Of a DNA stretch of 13,562 nucleotides, positions 1 through 6,780 are shown one piece after another (the first letter of the stretch is position 1; the number at the start of each line of letters is the position of its first letter). A model generated the notes under the pieces. The model did not search any database. It saw nothing but the letters and a program-made list of their open reading frames with translations, and was not told the origin of the DNA. The stretch is from NCBI GenBank assembly GCA_937894465.1, contig CALCRE010000167.1:1-13562 (forward strand). The letters are read 5' to 3'. Origin of the DNA: an uncultured Clostridia bacterium (GTDB lineage: Bacteria > Bacillota > Clostridia > JAAYHZ01). A program made the translations under genes and the position numbers.

Positions 1-332
1 GCTGCATAGCGGTAATTCAATGGGACTACAATGGCTCCAATTTTTAATATACCGAAATAAATAGGTAACCATTCCAGGCAATTCATTAATAGTATTGCTA
101 CTTTATTACCCTTTTTCAAGCCTTTGGATGATAATAAATTGGCGAATCGGTTTGCTTTTTCATCAAATTCTTTCCATGTGATTTCACGTCGATATTTTGA
201 TAAACCCGTTTCTACCAGATCAAATTCTTTCCAAGATTCATGTTTTTCCTGTTCCTCCGGGTTTATTTCAACCAAGCTTATATCTTGCCCGTACAATTGA
301 GCATTACGAGCCAATATTTCAGTAATAGGCAT
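1..332 (-). CDS. Acyl-CoA synthetase / AMP-dependent ligase, N-terminal fragment (runs off left edge)
   Basis: Reading leftward from ATG at 332-330, the frame stays open for 110 codons to the window edge. The product starts MPITEILARNAQLYGQ. It matches the N-terminal subdomain of class I adenylate-forming enzymes (fatty-acid/acyl-CoA ligases): a 'ITWKEFDEKANRFANLL' segment, then 'GNKVAILLMNCLEWLPIYFGILKIGAIVVPLNYRY', in which the small-residue run and PLNYRY are typical of short/medium/long-chain acyl-CoA ligases. Such enzymes activate a carboxylic acid with ATP and join it to CoA. The P-loop, A8 and C-terminal lysine motifs lie outside the window, so the substrate cannot be judged. A strong ribosome binding site (AGGGAGG at 344-350) supports the start, and a sigma-A promoter lies at 416-444. 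It is a different subfamily from the complete synthetase at 5068-6768. Confidence 0.85.
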   Translation of the reverse strand, partial: MPITEILARNAQLYGQDISLVEINPEEQEKHESWKEFDLVETGLSKYRREITWKEFDEKANRFANLLSSKGLKKGNKVAILLMNCLEWLPIYFGILKIGAIVVPLNYRYA

Positions 333-415
333 CCTTTTTGTATCCTCCCTAAGATTCTAGATCAAACAGATCAAATGCAATAAAATAGTTGTTTATTATA
401 AAAAGCATTCTATTT

Positions 416-444
416 ATTATGAACCCATAAAGACTGTTTGTCAA
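416..444 (-). promoter_or_regulatory. Sigma-A promoter of the leftward acyl-CoA ligase
   Basis: On the minus strand the -35 hexamer is TTGACA (444-439, perfect) and the -10 is CATAAT (421-416, 5/6), separated by 17 bp. Predicted transcription starts near 409, giving a leader of about 77 nt that contains two tandem copies of TTTGATCT (375-359) upstream of the ribosome binding site. Confidence 0.75.
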
Positions 445-581
445 TATTATAAAAAAGTTAGCTACAACCAGTATCATTAATTCTTAACTGTTTTTACCAC
501 TACTTACTCATTATCATGTGTTTAAAATTCTTTAATGATCATAATTTCATATTTCAAGTTAAGAAAATTTAAAAAACAGGG

Positions 582-610
582 TTGACATTTTGAATCTACA
601 TGTGTATAAT
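582..610 (+). promoter_or_regulatory. Sigma-A promoter of tRNA-Lys
   Basis: A perfect TTGACA (582-587) and a perfect TATAAT (605-610) are separated by 17 bp, the ideal strong housekeeping promoter. The expected start is near 617, about 25 nt before the mature tRNA 5' end at 642. Confidence 0.9.
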
Positions 611-641
611 TTTTTCTTGTGAGCAACAGAACAAACTCTAA

Positions 642-717
642 GCACCATTAGCTCAGCTGGTAGAGCACCTGACTCTTAATCAGGGTGTCCGGGGTTCGAG
701 CCCCCGATGGTGTACCA
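642..717 (+). tRNA. tRNA-Lys (anticodon CTT)
   Basis: A full cloverleaf of 76 nt including the encoded CCA. The acceptor arms GCACCAT (642-648) and ATGGTGT pair with a G-U at the first position. The D arm contains AGCTCAGCTGGTAGAGC. The anticodon stem CCTGA/TCAGG encloses the loop CTCTTAA, giving anticodon CTT (lysine, AAG). The T arm contains GGTTCGAGCC. Discriminator A is followed by CCA. It stands alone: it has its own consensus promoter and its own terminator, and no second tRNA or duplicated tRNA 3' end is visible in the window. Confidence 0.97.
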
Positions 718-758
718 AAATAGTTGACAGGTTTTAAAAATAACTGTCAACTATTTTT
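718..758 (+). terminator. Rho-independent terminator of tRNA-Lys, possibly bidirectional
   Basis: Perfect 13-bp inverted repeat: AAATAGTTGACAG (718-730) and CTGTCAACTATTT (744-756), with a 13-nt loop and T residues following (752-762). The hairpin begins directly after the CCA. The stop codon of the leftward MutS-like gene (757-759) touches its right arm, so the same hairpin can terminate the MutS-like operon from the other side, although the T-tract on that side (TTTTGG) is weaker. Confidence 0.85.
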
Positions 759-2403
759 ATTTACAAGAGCCTGATTTGAAACATCGTTCTTGCTTAACGG
801 ATGCCAATCGGCTTTTCATTTGATCATAAGTCATGCCGTGCCCACGTGCAATATCTTTTGCATAGCTGTGTCCGTCCGATTTAGCTTCCTGTATGACATA
901 TGTTCTCTTAAAACTCTTTTCTTCTTTGTTATCAACATTGATTTCCTCTACGCCGGCCGATAAAGGTACCACGCGGTACTCACTGTCCGAATGTTTATTC
1001 ATCTGATCCGTTTCACGGGATAACTCATGGATATGGGTTGCAAATACAGTTCGCGTACCGATTTTTGTTAAGACTTTTATGATGTTTTTCGAAATTACAT
1101 AGCTGTCATAGGCTGAAGTGCTGGACAAAGATTCATTCATGAGCAATAAACTATCTTTTGATATACATTTTAGAATCTCGGATATCTCACGCAATTCTTC
1201 ACCTAAACGACCTTCTCCGATCAATTTTCGTTCTGTTTTAGGATAATGGGTGTATATGTTTCGTACAGGTGACATCACAGCACTTGATGCCGGAACATAA
1301 AGCCCTGCTTGAAATAGAATCTGAGCAAGTCCTACAGTTCTTAAAAATGTGGTCTTTCCTCCCCGATTAGGACCTGTCAGGATGAAAACCCTCTTAGGGT
1401 CGGTGAAGTCGATATTGTTCACAACCAAATCTTTTACTTTTCCCGTCTTGTGCAATTGAAGACCTGTTAGTAAGTCATAGGCTCTTTCCATGTGATGGAC
1501 ACTTCCGTTATCAATCTCAGGTTTGCACATTTTCAATCCCATGTTTTCAAATGTGTCTACCATTCGAGCGGCGATCATATAGAAATACAGTTGAAAAGCA
1601 ATCTTACTAATAAATCCTCCGTGATTTGACAAATAACGATCAAATGCTTCACATAATTGCTGCATACACAGGGTTATGATCGGTTGTAGGTTGGATATGA
1701 AAAACGCACCTGTTACGTCATCCTTTGTAATGACGGTATCTTGGGGCTCCTGTGAGTCAACATTTCGAAGTTTTGCAAAAGGATTTTTTATTTCTTTTAC
1801 ACCATCGCCTTCTTCCTGAACGTAATCTACCAGACAAGCCCGCTCCGGGTGCAATAAAGAATCAAATTCAATTCGTATGGTCACACCGGTCATATTATAT
1901 AGTGCATTGTCATGATCGTTCACGATTTTTTTAAGCAAAATATAGTTTTTCTGAGACTGCAGCTCAATTAACAGTTTATGAAGATGCTTGATTCCCTCTG
2001 ATTTAAAACCGTTATATTTTATAATCTCACACAAGCCTTCAACACACATCATATATTGATCTGTTGCCGCTATTTTCCTTTTCAACTGATGTCGCCAGTC
2101 GGATCCCCTCTCATTTGTATTCATCATGTCCTCTAATTCCACCACACGGTCAATCCATTTGTCAATTCTTTTAAATAGCTGAAAGTTCCCTTTAATATCT
2201 TCAAAAATATCTTGCCGATATTTGATATCCGCTACATCAACCGGAACCTTGGTCAACATGCCGGATAGTATTTTAAATTCATTATTTTTTTCCTTTAAAA
2301 GGTCGCAAACATCAGTTAACCCGAGATTCTCCGCTTGATCAGCAGATATCACCATATGATGACTTATGGGTTGGCAACTGTATAAGCTAAAATTACAAGA
2401 CAT
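757..2403 (-). CDS. Short MutS-like ATPase, downstream member of a tandem pair
   Basis: 548 residues, related to the core and ATPase parts of MutS but lacking the N-terminal mismatch-recognition domain (full MutS is about 850 residues). A helical region spans roughly 30-330 (lever/clamp-like). The C-terminal ABC-type ATPase shows Walker A GPNRGGKTT (344-352), a signature-like GEGRLGEE (397-403), Walker B LLLMNE (419-424), SSTS (427-430) and the THIHEL switch (456-461). The Walker B aspartate of MutS (DE) is Asn-Glu here. The catalytic Glu is kept, so ATP binding is likely and hydrolysis possible. The start is ATG 2403-2401 behind a GAGAGGGGG ribosome binding site. It overlaps the upstream paralogue's stop by 11 nt, so the two are probably translationally coupled. 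The cellular role is unknown. Homology supports a DNA-associated clamp-type ATPase, but classical mismatch repair is not supported because the recognition domain is absent. Confidence 0.9.
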   Translation of the reverse strand: MSCNFSLYSCQPISHHMVISADQAENLGLTDVCDLLKEKNNEFKILSGMLTKVPVDVADIKYRQDIFEDIKGNFQLFKRIDKWIDRVVELEDMMNTNERGSDWRHQLKRKIAATDQYMMCVEGLCEIIKYNGFKSEGIKHLHKLLIELQSQKNYILLKKIVNDHDNALYNMTGVTIRIEFDSLLHPERACLVDYVQEEGDGVKEIKNPFAKLRNVDSQEPQDTVITKDDVTGAFFISNLQPIITLCMQQLCEAFDRYLSNHGGFISKIAFQLYFYMIAARMVDTFENMGLKMCKPEIDNGSVHHMERAYDLLTGLQLHKTGKVKDLVVNNIDFTDPKRVFILTGPNRGGKTTFLRTVGLAQILFQAGLYVPASSAVMSPVRNIYTHYPKTERKLIGEGRLGEELREISEILKCISKDSLLLMNESLSSTSAYDSYVISKNIIKVLTKIGTRTVFATHIHELSRETDQMNKHSDSEYRVVPLSAGVEEINVDNKEEKSFKRTYVIQEAKSDGHSYAKDIARGHGMTYDQMKSRLASVKQERCFKSGSCK

Positions 2404-4036
2404 TAATATTCCCCCTCTCTTTTCTTGTCAACATGATTTGTTCATACGAAATGCCATGGGCATAGGCAATATCGTCGGCATAGCTTTCACCCTCAGGTTT
2501 TCTCCGTTCAATTTTATACGTCCTTTTTCTTTCTGTGACTTTATCATTGCACCTTATCTCTTCCACGACAGCTGTCAACGAATCCATACGACTTACGACA
2601 TTCTCGTAACAATTCATTTCTTCCAAACAATCAGCCAGTACATGCAGATGTGTAGCAAACACGCATTTGACTCCTAATTCGGACAATATCCTTAAAAAAT
2701 CAGCACAGATCATCATACTTTCAGCCATGCTTGTTCCTGATAATGACTCATTTAATAATATGACATCACCCGATACAGCCTGATCTAAAATCTTCCTTAA
2801 TGCAACCAATTCCTCACCCAGTCTCCCCTCCCCGGCAACTTTTTCTTCTTCCTGCGGAAAGTGTATAAACAGATGTTGAATCGGGCTGATCCGACCATGG
2901 CTACCCGGAACGTACAAACCATTCTGAAAAAGCATAAAAACAATACCAATGCTCCTTAAATACGTCGTCTTTCCTCCTCCGTTAGCTCCGGTAAGCACAT
3001 AAATTCTTGCTGAATCATCCAAACATATTTTATTGGAAATGATTTTCGGATTAATTTTCTCTTCTTTACTTATGCGCACAACCAGACCTAAATCCACGGC
3101 TTTTTCAACCACACAAACATTGTCCTCATCGGAACAAATGACAGGTACACACATTTCAATTCCCATGTCTTTTATTCTATTGTTAAAACATACAGCGGAC
3201 AAATAAAAATCTAATTCAAAATCCAACTCCAACATTTTCTCAATATCCGACCGGTTATAGGCTCTAAGCACAGGATCTGCAGCTTGTAAAATGTCTTCTA
3301 TTTGCTTTTTATACTTCTCGTTGTAGATTGCTTGTATACCGATTACCGGATGGCTTTTGACGGAAAAATGTTCATGGTTTTTTTCTTGTTCCGCACTAAA
3401 CAGTTCACACAAAAGACCGAGCTTGTTCCTTTCTTGCTTTTTTATCGACATTTTTGCTCGGTTCGGTTCAAACAGACTGTTGACCTGCACATCCACAGAT
3501 ACGAAACGTATTTCATCCATTAATCGCCGAACACGAGAAAGAGCAGAGATTCCATTCATATATGTAGAGTTATTTATCATTTCAAAACCATATTTACGTA
3601 ATAAGAGCAAGCCTTCAGAACATATATGTTGATGTGTTGTCAGAATATCAACCAGCTCTTTCATACAAGATGCATAGCACTCATATAGATCAACCTTCCA
3701 CAATGCATCACTTGTCCTGTCATTTATTCCAATGATATATTCGTTGAATTGGGTCCTTAAGCGATACAACCGAGGTAAAAATTGACGAATTGCTTCTTGT
3801 AACCCGGCGGAAGATGTGATATCGGATAAAATATCTTGTCTGTATCGAATCGAGTGACCTTCGGTGAGCAATTGATCCAGTTGTTGTTTGTGTCGTTCCT
3901 TATATCTTACGGTATTGTAAAACCACTCTTTCACATCGTTAAATCCGATATTTTCCGTTATATATTTCGGTATTGAGACTTGGGTCTCCCGGCTATGTTC
4001 ATCAGGATATAGTAAGCTGTAGAATTTCTCTTCCAT
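2393..4036 (-). CDS. Short MutS-like ATPase, upstream member of a tandem pair
   Basis: 547 residues, nearly the same length and plan as its downstream neighbour. Shared features include an IRYRQDIL/IKYRQDIF motif near residues 60-70, a helical middle, and an ATPase domain with Walker A GANGGGKTT (350-358), GEGRLGEE (402-409), Walker B VILLNE (425-430), SGTS (433-436) and ATHLHVL (461-467). Its Walker B is also Asn-Glu, so the substitution is ancestral to the pair and not random decay. The two copies are clearly diverged outside the motifs, which points to an old duplication and perhaps a heterodimer, since MutS ATPase domains work as dimers with composite sites (inference). The start is ATG 4036-4034 with ribosome binding site GGGAGG (4042-4047). 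It is the first gene of the leftward operon. I could not find a convincing sigma-A promoter for it in 4037-4200. It is divergent from an XRE-type regulator. Confidence 0.9.
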   Translation of the reverse strand: MEEKFYSLLYPDEHSRETQVSIPKYITENIGFNDVKEWFYNTVRYKERHKQQLDQLLTEGHSIRYRQDILSDITSSAGLQEAIRQFLPRLYRLRTQFNEYIIGINDRTSDALWKVDLYECYASCMKELVDILTTHQHICSEGLLLLRKYGFEMINNSTYMNGISALSRVRRLMDEIRFVSVDVQVNSLFEPNRAKMSIKKQERNKLGLLCELFSAEQEKNHEHFSVKSHPVIGIQAIYNEKYKKQIEDILQAADPVLRAYNRSDIEKMLELDFELDFYLSAVCFNNRIKDMGIEMCVPVICSDEDNVCVVEKAVDLGLVVRISKEEKINPKIISNKICLDDSARIYVLTGANGGGKTTYLRSIGIVFMLFQNGLYVPGSHGRISPIQHLFIHFPQEEEKVAGEGRLGEELVALRKILDQAVSGDVILLNESLSGTSMAESMMICADFLRILSELGVKCVFATHLHVLADCLEEMNCYENVVSRMDSLTAVVEEIRCNDKVTERKRTYKIERRKPEGESYADDIAYAHGISYEQIMLTRKERGNINVL

Positions 4037-4120
4037 TTAAACCTCCCAGTTAAAAATTGTCTGTCAATTCCTTTCAATTCATAGTTTATAAATACATTAG
4101 CAACATAGCAAGCAAAGGTC

Positions 4121-4150
4121 AGTTGCGTGACTCTTTCATTTCGCGCAACT
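4121..4150. promoter_or_regulatory. Inverted repeat, candidate operator between MutS-like operon and HTH regulator
   Basis: AGTTGCGTGA (4121-4130) and TCGCGCAACT (4141-4150) form an inverted repeat with 9 of 10 positions matching around a 10-nt spacer. The outer seven bases of each arm match perfectly. Arm centres are about 20 bp apart, two helical turns, which suits a dimeric or tetrameric protein. It ends 5 bp before the -35 of the regulator promoter and lies about 85 bp upstream of the MutS-like start codon. Binding by the adjacent XRE protein is an inference. Confidence 0.55.
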
Positions 4151-4155
4151 AAATA

Positions 4156-4184
4156 TTGCCGGATATTTACTCGGGTTGTATAGT
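4156..4184 (+). promoter_or_regulatory. Probable sigma-A promoter of the HTH regulator
   Basis: TTGCCG (4156-4161) and TATAGT (4179-4184) are separated by 17 bp. The start would be near 4191, leaving a short leader of about 20 nt that carries the AGAAGGAG ribosome binding site. Confidence 0.5.
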
Positions 4185-4210
4185 AGAATGGATCAGAAGG
4201 AGTGATGCAA

Positions 4211-4909
4211 ATGTTTGATACCAAAAAGTTCGGCGGATATTTATCAAGACTACGTAAAAATGCCGATATGACACAATCTGAGCTTGCAGACCAATTGAAC
4301 CTGACAAGGCAGGCCATCTCCAAATATGAAACCGGTGACAGCTTTCCTGATGTATCCATATTGGTTTTAATTGCGGATATATACCATGTGTCATTGGATG
4401 AACTGATCAATTCCGGAGAGCCTTCACGGAACGAGTCCGTTATACTGAACAAAATAGCTTCCGGAAACATGGATGTTGAAGTGGAAAACGTTGCCGACAT
4501 GGTCAACCTTGCACCTCTTGTCAAGCCCGGTGTATTGGCAAAAATGGCCAAAGGGTTTTCCAAACAAGGTATTGACATATCAAACGTTGTGAATCTTGCA
4601 GAATATCTTAATGATGAAGGCTTTACCGCTTTGCTTGAAAAAGCCTCATTTGAATGCGCCGACCCTGAATTGATTGAAAAGTTAATACCCTTCTTAGATG
4701 AAAAATCAAAATTACAAATTTTTCAGAAAATATTGGACGGTGAAACGGATTGGCATATGATTAAAGTGATTCTGCCTTATGCCGAATACTTAAATGTACA
4801 TATTGAAGCGGCAGTGATTGATGGTGCATTACCGTGGGAAGCACTGGATGTATTAAAAGAAGGAAGGCAGATCATACACGAAAGAAAAGTACGTGATGGT
4901 GAGCTATGA
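4211..4909 (+). CDS. XRE-family helix-turn-helix transcriptional regulator with helical C-terminal domain
   Basis: 232 residues from the preferred start. The N-terminus is a Cro/CI-type DNA-binding domain: the HTH lies at about residues 21-42 (TQSELADQLNLTRQAISKYE), followed by the usual fourth and fifth helices ending in SLDEL (61-65). Residues 70-232 are an uncharacterised, apparently all-helical region with a repeating hydrophobic pattern (for example PELIEKLIPFLDEKSKLQIF), ending in a conserved-looking ALPWEALDVL segment; I cannot name this domain. Start choice: an upstream GTG (4202) overlaps the ribosome binding site AGAAGGAG (4195-4202), and the ATG at 4205 is only 2 nt from it. ATG 4211 sits 8 nt away, so it is preferred. 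The gene is divergent from the MutS-like operon and shares its intergenic region with the inverted repeat at 4121-4150, which suggests autoregulation and/or control of that operon. Confidence 0.88.
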   Translation: MFDTKKFGGYLSRLRKNADMTQSELADQLNLTRQAISKYETGDSFPDVSILVLIADIYHVSLDELINSGEPSRNESVILNKIASGNMDVEVENVADMVNLAPLVKPGVLAKMAKGFSKQGIDISNVVNLAEYLNDEGFTALLEKASFECADPELIEKLIPFLDEKSKLQIFQKILDGETDWHMIKVILPYAEYLNVHIEAAVIDGALPWEALDVLKEGRQIIHERKVRDGEL

Positions 4910-4985
4910 AGACAAGTCAACCGGTTCCTTTATAAGCTGCTTAATTCTTTGTTTTTTCATAATAATGAAAATATTCTGCCATATA

Positions 4986-5014
4986 TTGAACTATAGGCAT
5001 GGCTATGGTAAAAT
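4986..5014 (+). promoter_or_regulatory. Sigma-A promoter (extended -10) of long-chain acyl-CoA synthetase
   Basis: TTGAAC (4986-4991, 5/6) and TAAAAT (5009-5014, 5/6) are 17 bp apart, with a TGG just before the -10 (5006-5008), which is an extended -10 element. The start would be near 5021. This gives the synthetase its own promoter, separate from the regulator gene upstream. Confidence 0.75.
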
Positions 5015-5067
5015 TTTAGTGTCTTTATGAGCAGATCATAGTTCTTGCTAATCGAAGGAGAGTCAAA

Positions 5068-6768
5068 ATGAAAGGTCACTACGAAAAGAGGTTTGTAAGC
5101 GATATCAAGGATTTACTGTACACCAGCGAAAAGATGTTTCCAAACAACGTCGCATTTCGCCATAGAAAAGATTCCGGTAATCCCTATACGGAAACAACCT
5201 ATTCCCGTTTCAGAAAAGATGTGGATGCACTGGGAACCGCCCTCATTTCACTGGGTTTAAAGGATCAACCTATTGCCGTCATGGGAGAAAATCGTTATGA
5301 ATGGAATGTCTCCTATATGGCTACCGTTTGCGGAACCGGTTCTGTTGTTCCCATCGACAAAGAGTTACCGGAAAACGAAATCATAACGTTATTAGAAAGG
5401 TCTAAAGCCAAAGCGATTCTGTATTCCGGCAAAAAAGACAATGAAATCCAAGCTGCAATCCGGCAATGTCAGGATGTCCAATACTTTATTAATTTTGATT
5501 TAGCCCAAGATGAAGAAAAGAGATATTCTTACGGAAACTTGATACAAAAAGGAACCGAATTGGTGGAGAAAGGTGATCGCTCCTTTATCGATACGAAGAT
5601 TGACCCGGAAGCACCTTTGATCATATTGTTCACATCCGGCACAACATCCAATTCCAAAGCCGTGATCCTGTGTCACCGTAACATTGTGTCCAATATTATG
5701 AATATGTGTAAAGTCATCAGTGCAGATGATACCGATGTGTTCTTGTCCGTTCTACCCTTACATCACACTTATGAGTGCACATGTAATTTCCTCTGCCCAA
5801 TTTATTTAGGCGGCACCATTGTGGTGTCCGACGGGTTACGGCATATAGCCAAAAATTTAAAAGAAACAGGTGTTACGGTATTAATTACTGTTCCTTTATT
5901 ATTGGAATCGATTTATTGGAAGATCTTAAAAAATATTGAGAGCAAAGGTAAAATGAGTACTTTTAAAATAGCTTCCAATGTAAACGGTCTTTTGCTTAAA
6001 GCAGGCATCAACGTCTCCGACAAGCTATTCAAAGATATTTATGCCGCTATGGGTGGTAAACTTCGCCTTGTCATCGCAGGCGCCGCTGCACTCGATCCGA
6101 TTGTAGCAAAAGGTTATTCTAAGCTGGGTCTTCAATGCATACAAGGCTACGGCTTAACAGAGTGCTCTCCCATCGCCACTGTGGAAACGGATCAATGTCA
6201 TGCAATCGGTTCCACCGGGGTCCCCATGCCGGGAACCGAAATCGTCATCAAAGATAAGAATGAAGACGGGATCGGTGAAATTTGTATCAAAAGCCCCAGT
6301 ATTATGTTGAGATATTTGGATGAAAAAGATAATAAAAATGCATTTGACGAAGAAGGGTATTTTAGAACCGGAGACTTAGGGTACTTAGACAAAAAAGGCT
6401 TCTTGTTTATTTCCGGAAGAAAGAAAAATGTCATTGTAACGAAAAACGGCAAGAATATCTTCCCTGAAGAATTGGAAGCTTTGATATGCGCTTGCTCCTT
6501 GGTAAAAGAGTGCTTGGTTTACGGCGCGATGGATGAAATCACCGGAGACGAGATTGTATCGGTCAAAATCGTCCCCGATCACGACTATATCGAATCACAA
6601 TATCCCCAAGGGTTGTCCGAGGCGGAATTGACAACTTTACTGAACAATGAAATAAAAAAGATCAACAAGTCATTGGTCAGTTACAAGGCCGTTAAAAAGG
6701 TGTTCGTTCAAAAAAATGAATTTAAAAAGACCACGACCCATAAAATTAAACGGTACCTGGAAACATGA
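5068..6768 (+). CDS. Long-chain fatty acid-CoA ligase (AMP-forming)
   Basis: 566 residues, complete. Expected reaction: fatty acid + ATP + CoA to acyl-CoA + AMP + PPi. Motifs in order: phosphate-binding loop TSGTTSNSK (189-197), PLHHTYE (230-236), adenine-binding YGLTECSP (361-368), the ribose-binding TGD (434-436), hinge GRKKN (450-454), and C-terminal THKIKR with the likely catalytic lysine at 559. The synthetase fold resembles the FAA1/long-chain group more than the FadD-type fragment at the left edge. The P-loop departs from the common TSGTTGxPKG: Ser replaces Gly and Pro, and Ala replaces the last Gly. HKIKR replaces GKILR. The other core residues are intact, so activity is expected, but acyl-ACP ligase or another carboxylate substrate cannot be excluded. 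The start ATG lies 7 nt from AAGGAG (5055-5060). It ends 12 bp before the convergent gene's stop codon, with no terminator visible between them. Confidence 0.9.
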   Translation: MKGHYEKRFVSDIKDLLYTSEKMFPNNVAFRHRKDSGNPYTETTYSRFRKDVDALGTALISLGLKDQPIAVMGENRYEWNVSYMATVCGTGSVVPIDKELPENEIITLLERSKAKAILYSGKKDNEIQAAIRQCQDVQYFINFDLAQDEEKRYSYGNLIQKGTELVEKGDRSFIDTKIDPEAPLIILFTSGTTSNSKAVILCHRNIVSNIMNMCKVISADDTDVFLSVLPLHHTYECTCNFLCPIYLGGTIVVSDGLRHIAKNLKETGVTVLITVPLLLESIYWKILKNIESKGKMSTFKIASNVNGLLLKAGINVSDKLFKDIYAAMGGKLRLVIAGAAALDPIVAKGYSKLGLQCIQGYGLTECSPIATVETDQCHAIGSTGVPMPGTEIVIKDKNEDGIGEICIKSPSIMLRYLDEKDNKNAFDEEGYFRTGDLGYLDKKGFLFISGRKKNVIVTKNGKNIFPEELEALICACSLVKECLVYGAMDEITGDEIVSVKIVPDHDYIESQYPQGLSEAELTTLLNNEIKKINKSLVSYKAVKKVFVQKNEFKKTTTHKIKRYLET

Positions 6769-6780
6769 TCAATCTATCAT

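Larger units (their letters stand above)
333..641. other. 309-bp intergenic region with divergent promoters
   Basis: This A+T-rich gap separates the leftward acyl-CoA ligase from the rightward tRNA. It holds a leftward sigma-A promoter (416-444), a rightward sigma-A promoter (582-610), and a tandem direct repeat AGATCAAA at 359-366 and 368-375 in the ligase leader. I see no credible small gene. The rest (about 445-581) shows only loose A+T-rich sequence and one widely spaced TTCTTAAC/GTTAAGAA pair (481-488, 558-565) that I do not consider significant. Confidence 0.7.

Noticed and set aside
4037..4120. Leftward sigma-A promoter for the MutS-like operon (for example TTGCTT, 17 bp, TTTATA)
   Set aside because: The best pairs match the -10 consensus at only about half the positions, so no promoter is called.
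4202..4210. Upstream GTG/ATG starts for the XRE regulator
   Set aside because: GTG 4202 overlaps the ribosome binding site and ATG 4205 is 2 nt from it; ATG 4211 has proper spacing and begins directly at the conserved domain.
642..4909. tRNA-Lys as the integration site of an island carrying the MutS-like genes
   Set aside because: No duplicated tRNA 3' end, integrase or transposase is visible, and base composition does not change noticeably along the region.
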